The position numbers were made by a program, and so were the translations under genes. Of a stretch of 64,000 nt of DNA, positions 59,306-64,000 are shown piece after piece; position 1 is the stretch's first letter; every line of letters begins with the position of its first letter. Origin of the DNA: Algibacter pacificus (lineage in GTDB: Bacteria; Bacteroidota; Bacteroidia; Flavobacteriales; Flavobacteriaceae); contig NZ_VOGY01000003.1 in the NCBI RefSeq assembly GCF_008033385.1, forward strand, positions 310,001 to 374,000, read 5' to 3'. Below the pieces are notes generated by a model, which was not told the origin of the DNA, did not search any database, and was given only the letters and a program-made list of their open reading frames with translations.

Positions 59306-60859
59306 ATGAAGGCAGATTATTTAGTCATTGGTTCAGGGATTGCAGGATTAACATTTTCGGTCAAAATTGCCGAGAAGTTTCCGAAGAAAAATATAATTAT
59401 CGTAACAAAAGCTTCCGAAGAAGAATCTAACACTAAATATGCCCAAGGTGGTGTTGCTATTGTTTTAAACCACGAAAAGGATTCGTTTAAAAAACATGTA
59501 GATGATACTTTGGTTGCAGGCGATGGGCTTTGTAATAAGGCTGTAGTTGAAATGGTGGTTAATGAAGGCCCTAACAGACTAAAAGAATTACTAGAATGGG
59601 GTGCTAATTTCGATGAAGATGCCACTGGTAATTTGGACTTAGGAAAAGAAGGAGGACATTCAGAATTTCGTATAGTACATCATAAAGATATTACAGGTTT
59701 TGAAATTGAAACCGCTTTATTAAAGCGAGTTCATCAATTAGAAAATGTTACGCTATTACCGCATCATTTTGCTATAGATTTAATTACAAACCACCATTTA
59801 AAACATCCAAAACCATCTCAAAAAAAATGTTATGGCGCTTATGTTTTAAACCAAAAATCTGGAGAAATTTTCACTATAAGAGGGAATAGTACCTTATTAG
59901 CATCTGGAGGTATTGGACGCGTTTATGGGCATACTACCAACCCTGTTATTGCTACTGGAGACGGTATTGCTATGGCTTACCGGGCTAAAGTGAAAATTTC
60001 AGATATGGAGTTTGTGCAGTTTCATCCTACCGCGTTGTATGATGTACGCGGCGATCAATCTTCTTTTTTAATCTCTGAGGCCGTTCGTGGTTTTGGCGCT
60101 TATTTACGTAATAAAGAGGGTCATCGTTTTATGTTGGATTATGATGAACGTGCCGAACTAGCATCGCGAGATATTGTTTCACAAAGTATTGACAATGAAC
60201 TGAAAAAAACCGGAGAAACTCATGTGTTTTTAGATTGTTCGCATTTAAATATTGAAAAGTTTAAAGCCCATTTTCCAAATATTTACCAAAAATGTTTAGA
60301 TAATCATATTAATATTGAAACCGATTGGATTCCTGTGGTTCCTGCATCTCATTATTTATGCGGAGGGATCAATGTAGATTTAGATGGAAAAACATCTATG
60401 AAAAACCTTTTTGCCTGTGGCGAGTGCACAAAAACAGGGCTCCATGGTGCAAATAGATTAGCATCGAACTCCTTACTAGAAGCTATGGTTTTTGCTCACA
60501 ATATTTTTAAATATCATTGTGAACATCATTTAGAAACTTTAAATGTAGAAATCCCTGATTGGGATGATAAGGGAACAACCATTGCAAAAGAACATATTAT
60601 TATTCAGCATAATTTAAAACAATTACAAGCCATAATGCGTGATTATGTTGGTATAGTTCGCAGTAACGACAGACTTAACGGTGCTCGTAAACGTTTAAAT
60701 TTAATTTATGATGACGTAGAACCTTTTTATAAAAAATCTAAAATAACTACCTCACTATGTGAATTACGCAACATGCTAAACGTTGCTCATTTAATTGTGA
60801 ACCAATCTTTAGAACGAAAAGAAAATAAAGGTGGTTATTTTAATATTGATAATGTCTAA
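59306..60859 (+). CDS. nadB: L-aspartate oxidase
   Basis: A 517-residue flavoenzyme that oxidises aspartate to iminoaspartate for NadA. The FAD-binding N-terminus is DYLVIGSGIAGLTFSVKIAE; further family blocks are KYAQGGVAIVL, SGGIGRVYGHTTNP, EFVQFHPTALYD and HGANRLASNSLLEAMVF. It forms an operon with nadA (4-bp gap). nadC is not in the window. Confidence 0.97.
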   Translation: MKADYLVIGSGIAGLTFSVKIAEKFPKKNIIIVTKASEEESNTKYAQGGVAIVLNHEKDSFKKHVDDTLVAGDGLCNKAVVEMVVNEGPNRLKELLEWGANFDEDATGNLDLGKEGGHSEFRIVHHKDITGFEIETALLKRVHQLENVTLLPHHFAIDLITNHHLKHPKPSQKKCYGAYVLNQKSGEIFTIRGNSTLLASGGIGRVYGHTTNPVIATGDGIAMAYRAKVKISDMEFVQFHPTALYDVRGDQSSFLISEAVRGFGAYLRNKEGHRFMLDYDERAELASRDIVSQSIDNELKKTGETHVFLDCSHLNIEKFKAHFPNIYQKCLDNHINIETDWIPVVPASHYLCGGINVDLDGKTSMKNLFACGECTKTGLHGANRLASNSLLEAMVFAHNIFKYHCEHHLETLNVEIPDWDDKGTTIAKEHIIIQHNLKQLQAIMRDYVGIVRSNDRLNGARKRLNLIYDDVEPFYKKSKITTSLCELRNMLNVAHLIVNQSLERKENKGGYFNIDNV

Positions 60860-61154
60860 TAATCCATCTTATTATTGAACTATCCTTAAAATAATTAAGA
60901 TATATTTTAATAACAATATTTGAATAGCTATTAACAATAAAACCACCTACTTTAAAAATCTATGTTATCGTAGCGTAGACTCCTATTTCCTACAATTTTT
61001 TTGATTTTTGATTATTTTTTACTTAGATTTGTTTTTAACAAATAAGTTAACGTAGTTATTTCAAATTTTCAAAAAAGAACAGTAAATAATATTGTCATAA
61101 TGCCTTGTTGTTTAAATGGTTAAGAAAATCATTTCAGGGTTGTGATAAAGTTCG
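60860..61154. other. AT-rich intergenic region before ompA
   Basis: About 300 bp without an open frame of note. I see no terminator hairpin for nadB and no repeat copy. The end of the region carries the ompA promoter. Confidence 0.5.
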
Positions 61155-61184
61155 TTGTTCTGAATCAAAATTTTGGTATATTTG
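61155..61184 (+). promoter_or_regulatory. Consensus Bacteroidota promoter for the OmpA gene
   Basis: TTG (61155-61157), 19 nt, TATATTTG (61177-61184). The start codon is 31 bp further on. Together with rplU this is the best promoter match in the window. Confidence 0.8.
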
Positions 61185-61214
61185 CGCCTAATTTAGAATT
61201 TAAAAGAAATTATT

Positions 61215-62408
61215 ATGAAACAAATTTATGTTTTAGCTATATTGTTTTTTGGTATGGCTAATACGGCTGTAACAGCCCAAGAAACTACTAGCCCATGGTC
61301 TTTTGAGGGTGGTGTAAATGCCGTTGACGTTTATCCTGTTGGAGAAAATGCTGCAACAGCACAAGGAGATTATTTTGATGAGTTTTTTAACGTTAATGAT
61401 CACTGGAATTTAGGTGGATTTAACTTTGGAGCTACAAGAGCATTTGGAAAACATTTATCTGCTACCGCTACGTTTTCGGTTAACGAAATTAGTAAATGGG
61501 GAGAAACTCCTACTGAAGAAAGTGCTTTTGTTGGAAACTCTGAGTACTTTGGTTTAGATGCCATGATTAACTATGCTTTTGGAAGCGGTAAATTACAACC
61601 TTACATTGCTGCCGGTGGTGGTTATACTTGGATTGGAGAAGACAGGTTTAACACTTATTCTTTAGCGGCAGGAAACGACAACGAAGTTGGCGCTGGAACT
61701 GTAAATGGAGGAGTTGGTTTAAAATATGCATTATCTGAACGTTTTGGATTAAAACTTCAAGCTATGTACAAGCATTCTTTTAAAGATTACTTGACAAAAC
61801 ATTTTCAACACAGCTTAAGCGTAACGTATAAACTTGGAAAAATAATTCCTCCTGTTGTACCTGTGGTTGATACTGATGGTGATGGTGTTGAAGATGCCCA
61901 TGATTTATGTCCTGATGTTGCAGGTTTAAAAGAATTTGCTGGATGTCCTGATGCTGATAATGATGGTGTGCCAGATAGTTTAGATGATTGTGATAATAAC
62001 CAAACAGGAACAGGTAAAGGATGTAAAGAGCCTGTTAAAACTGTAGAAGTTCCTGTTACACCTACAACATTAGCTAAAGTTATCTATTTTGATACTGATA
62101 AAGCTGATTTAGATAATAATTCTAGAGCTATTGTTAATGATATTGTTAAGTTTGCTGAAAATGGAAGCCAATACTCTATCTCTGTAAATGGATATACTGA
62201 TACCGTTGGTGGTGCTAACTACAATAAATCATTATCTTTAAAAAGAGCTAATGTTGTAAAAGAATATTTAGCATCTAGAGGTGTTTCTGTAAACAACATT
62301 ACTATTGAAGGTTATGGTGAAGAAAAACCAGCAACTACAAATGCTACTAGAGAAGGTAAATCTTTAAACAGAAGAGCAGAATTAACAATTAATGTTACTT
62401 CTAAATAA
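61215..62408 (+). CDS. OmpA family outer-membrane protein
   Basis: A 397-residue protein: signal peptide (cleavage after TAVTAQ), an eight-stranded beta barrel (about residues 25-215), a calcium-binding thrombospondin type-3 linker (DTDGDGVEDAHDLCPDVAG, DADNDGVPDSLDDC) and a C-terminal OmpA/MotB peptidoglycan-binding domain (VIYFDTDKADLDNNSRAIVN, SISVNGYTDTVGG, LSLKRANVVKEYL). It anchors the outer membrane to the cell wall. Its perfect promoter and strong terminator indicate high expression. Confidence 0.95.
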   Translation: MKQIYVLAILFFGMANTAVTAQETTSPWSFEGGVNAVDVYPVGENAATAQGDYFDEFFNVNDHWNLGGFNFGATRAFGKHLSATATFSVNEISKWGETPTEESAFVGNSEYFGLDAMINYAFGSGKLQPYIAAGGGYTWIGEDRFNTYSLAAGNDNEVGAGTVNGGVGLKYALSERFGLKLQAMYKHSFKDYLTKHFQHSLSVTYKLGKIIPPVVPVVDTDGDGVEDAHDLCPDVAGLKEFAGCPDADNDGVPDSLDDCDNNQTGTGKGCKEPVKTVEVPVTPTTLAKVIYFDTDKADLDNNSRAIVNDIVKFAENGSQYSISVNGYTDTVGGANYNKSLSLKRANVVKEYLASRGVSVNNITIEGYGEEKPATTNATREGKSLNRRAELTINVTSK

Positions 62409-62445
62409 TATAAATATAATTATTAAGTGTTATATTATTATATTT

Positions 62446-62478
62446 AAAAGGACCGCCTTTAGAGGCGGTCCTTTTTTA
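62446..62478 (+). terminator. ompA terminator
   Basis: A 13-bp GC-rich stem (AAAAGGACCGCCT at 62446-62458 with AGGCGGTCCTTTT at 62463-62475), TTAG loop and T-run. Confidence 0.9.
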
Positions 62479-62506
62479 TACCTTAATTTTAAATGTACTT
62501 TAAAAA

Positions 62507-62543
62507 AACAATGCAACCAGATTAGGGTTGCATTGTTTTTTTT
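62507..62543 (-). terminator. Terminator of the second ssb (bidirectional)
   Basis: AACAATGCAACC (62507-62518) pairs with GGTTGCATTGTT (62526-62537), with A-run on one side and T-run on the other, so it can work in both directions. Confidence 0.8.
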
Positions 62544-62557
62544 ACTTTAGGGCTATT

Positions 62558-62890
62558 CTACTTGCTTAACATCAAAAGCTCGTTACAAATTATTTCGGTT
62601 ACATAACGTTTGTTTCCATCTTTATCATCATAACTACGGTTAGTTAATTTGCCTTCTATAGCAATTTCTTTACCTTTGGTTACATAGTTCTCAACAACTT
62701 TTACAAGGCCGCCTCGAACCACAATATTGTGCCAGTAAGCACGTTCCACTTTGTTTCCATCTTTGTCTTTGTAACTATCATCGGTAGCTAGCGAAAATTT
62801 GGCCATTTTGTTACCGTTGGTAAAGTTTACAATTTCTGGGTCTTGACCTAATCTACCAATCAACTGTACTTTGTTTCTAAGTGCGTTCAT
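62558..62890 (-). CDS. Second SSB, without acidic tail
   Basis: A 110-residue protein with a full OB fold of the SSB family (LRNKVQLIGRLGQDPEIVNF, KMAKFSLATDDSYKDKDGNK, AYWHNIVVRGGLVKVVENYV, IAIEGKLTNRSYDDKDGNKR). It ends right after the fold at ELLMLSK and lacks both linker and DDxPF tip, so it should bind single-stranded DNA without recruiting the usual partners. It stands alone, far from mutY, and may serve in competence, recombination or a specialised condition. Confidence 0.92.
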   Translation of the reverse strand: MNALRNKVQLIGRLGQDPEIVNFTNGNKMAKFSLATDDSYKDKDGNKVERAYWHNIVVRGGLVKVVENYVTKGKEIAIEGKLTNRSYDDKDGNKRYVTEIICNELLMLSK

Positions 62891-63193
62891 AATTTAAATT
62901 TTTAATGCCTACCGTCTATGGTAAGCTCGTTAAACAGTTAATACTACTAAACCTTAAGTGGTTCAGCTCTGCAAATATCATATAACACCCAAAAATTATA
63001 CGGTAATTACTTACTTAAAATCGTTTGTAAGTGTTTGTTGTCGTTTGTAAACGGATAAATTTTCGATTCTCTTAATTAATAAAAATCGGTTAGTTTTTAT
63101 TATTTAAATGAAATGATAATATCAAATGTATGGTCGTAAATGTTAGCAGATTATAAAATCTGCATCATATTTGTTTAAGTTATAGACTCTTAT
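62891..63193. other. Intergenic region between ssb and mdaB-like gene
   Basis: No gene seen. A 7-bp hairpin GCAGATT/AATCTGC lies at 63146-63163 and a small TACC/GGTA palindrome near 62908-62921. Neither has a T-run. Confidence 0.4.
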
Positions 63194-63790
63194 TTACAGC
63201 CTAGTCCGCACATCATTTAAAAAAGTACTGTAATTATTCAACTCGAAATGAACATCGGCATTTTTTTCCATATCATGAAAATGATGTGTAGCTAATAATT
63301 CCATACCTGTAAACGCGTTCATTCTATGAAACCCAAACATGACACCTTGGTCTACACTTTTTTTATTAAAAAATTCATTTTCTAAAGTAAAAGCAGTTTT
63401 AGGGGCGTTCCAGCTAGTAGTTAATATATATTTTTTTCCGTGCATTAAACCACCTGTTCCGTAGTTAATGTCTGGATTTTTTCTACTTCTTCCATCGCTT
63501 TCATAAATGCCATTTTGATGCCCTTCTGTAAACACTTCATCTATGTATTTTTTAAATCCAAAAGGAATTTGAAACCACCAAATTGGCGTATGATAAATCA
63601 CTAAATCTGCCCATTTAAATTTTTCTACTTCTTCTTTTGCATTATAATTGTCGCCTACTTGAGTGGCTTTTACTTTAAATCCTTTATGTGATTCAAAATA
63701 TGAAATAGTGGTATTAAAAAGTGTTTCGTTAAATCTTCCGCCAGAATGTGCAAATGGGTGTCCACCATTAATTATAAAAATATTTTTCAT
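63194..63790 (-). CDS. MdaB-type NAD(P)H quinone oxidoreductase
   Basis: A 198-residue flavodoxin-fold quinone reductase. Family features include KNIFIINGGHPFAHSGGRFN at the start, KWADLVIYHTPIWWFQIPF with GFKKYIDEVFTEG, and YILTTSWNAPKTAF. It uses FAD to reduce quinones by two electrons, protecting against oxidative stress. The start at 63790 (MKNIFIING) is chosen; the longer reading adds 23 unrelated residues. It is divergent from a LysR gene 95 bp away, a typical arrangement for a regulated detoxification gene. Confidence 0.9.
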   Translation of the reverse strand: MKNIFIINGGHPFAHSGGRFNETLFNTTISYFESHKGFKVKATQVGDNYNAKEEVEKFKWADLVIYHTPIWWFQIPFGFKKYIDEVFTEGHQNGIYESDGRSRKNPDINYGTGGLMHGKKYILTTSWNAPKTAFTLENEFFNKKSVDQGVMFGFHRMNAFTGMELLATHHFHDMEKNADVHFELNNYSTFLNDVRTRL

Positions 63791-63885
63791 TTGTTTCTTT
63801 AATTTTATTTGCGACAAAACTAAAGCAACATTTGTTATTGTAAAAATAATACAAATCATACCTTTGTATTAATAAATTAATAGTT

Positions 63886-64000
63886 ATGGTAAATTTAGAA
63901 TGGTATAGAACCTTTAAAGAAATATATGACAATGGCACTTTAACCAAAGCTTCTGTTGCTTTATATGTTTCACAACCTGGCGTGAGTGTGCACTTAAATG
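63886..64000 (+). CDS. LysR family regulator, 3' end outside window
   Basis: The first 38 codons of a LysR-type transcription factor: MVNLEWYRTFKEIYDNGTLT, then KASVALYVSQPGVSVHL, the N-terminal winged helix-turn-helix. It is divergent from the mdaB-like gene, so it probably controls that gene and itself from the 95-bp shared region (63791-63885), which is AT-rich. The rest of the gene lies beyond the window. Confidence 0.85.
   Translation, partial: MVNLEWYRTFKEIYDNGTLTKASVALYVSQPGVSVHLN

Noticed and set aside
1-64000. Defence island, prophage, integron or secondary-metabolite cluster
   Set aside because: No nuclease-helicase modules, integrase, phage structural genes, restriction-modification genes or synthase genes were found; the content is core and envelope genes.
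1-64000. tRNA or rRNA genes
   Set aside because: No cloverleaf with a proper T-arm or rRNA stretch was recognised by eye; a tRNAscan-SE run would settle this.

Overview
The window is a chromosomal segment of a marine-type member of the Bacteroidota, family Flavobacteriaceae. This rests on several things seen in the sequence: AT-rich DNA; promoters of the Bacteroidota type (TTG or TTTG, about 19 nt, then TAnnTTTG); the mutY-ssb-gldE-gldD gliding block beside HU and Rng; SusC-type TonB-dependent receptors with N-terminal carboxypeptidase-like domains; family-typical proteins (DUF3127, DUF3098, DUF4199, DUF4301, DUF2490); and L21 with a C-terminal helix-hairpin-helix extension. No rRNA, tRNA, prophage, transposase, CRISPR array or recognisable defence island was found. 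The window opens inside an ammonium transporter and closes inside a LysR regulator.

Layout. 1-2.8 kb: nitrogen uptake (amt, PII, amt). 2.9-5.5 kb: greA with a structured leader, a HIT protein, and a histidine kinase paired with a small zinc-ribbon-like membrane protein. 5.7-9.8 kb: mixed housekeeping genes (DUF3127, aat, DUF2490, tag, thioredoxin-like, TonB-like). 9.8-15.5 kb: the ftsX/DUF3098/uppP/truB cell-envelope block, interrupted by a stand-alone trpB paralogue, a glycerate kinase and a cluster of palindromic repeats. 15.6-23.6 kb: DMT exporter, leuS, SemiSWEET, ald, a GT-C glycosyltransferase and two small acidic proteins. 23.7-28.5 kb: an overlapping polyamine operon (speA, speB, deoxyhypusine-synthase-like, GNAT-nitrilase fusion). 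29-38.9 kb: tas-like reductase, rng, a 30-residue very basic ORF, HU, mutY, ssb, gldE, gldD, a metal-binding lipoprotein, then rplU-rpmA. 39-43 kb: a TonB receptor with a beta-propeller phytase. 43.1-44.3 kb: a repeat-rich intergenic region with an exact-period 300-bp tandem duplication. 44.4-50.2 kb: ahcY, PPTase, GGGPS-like synthase, pnuC, a decayed NadR-like kinase, DUF4301, arfB. 50.3-52.7 kb: a TPP riboswitch and a TonB receptor. 52.7-64 kb: Rieske-like lipoprotein, ppc, an unusual TIM-barrel flavoprotein-like gene, nadA-nadB, an OmpA protein, a tail-less SSB, an MdaB-type quinone reductase and a divergent LysR regulator.

How the genes fit together. Amt and PII form an ammonium-sensing uptake unit. 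SpeA and SpeB should turn arginine into putrescine, and the deoxyhypusine-synthase-like enzyme plausibly makes homospermidine, which is reported as the main polyamine of this family. The TPP riboswitch marks its downstream TonB receptor as a thiamine importer. nadA-nadB give de novo NAD, which may explain how the salvage kinase next to pnuC could decay. The receptor-phytase pair points to phosphate acquisition from inositol phosphates.

The least explained signals are these: (i) a three-copy intergenic element with conserved flanks, variable hairpins and an outer stem that covaries between two copies (28.9, 44.0 and 53.4 kb); (ii) a second palindromic repeat family (12.6 and 43.4-44.3 kb); (iii) an in-frame stop that cuts a cysteine-rich tail from a heavy-metal-binding protein; (iv) a nadR pseudogene; (v) an AGGH-containing flavoprotein-like protein with a cysteine-rich C-terminus; and (vi) SSB-like DDLPF tails shared by DUF3127 and SSB but missing from the second SSB.
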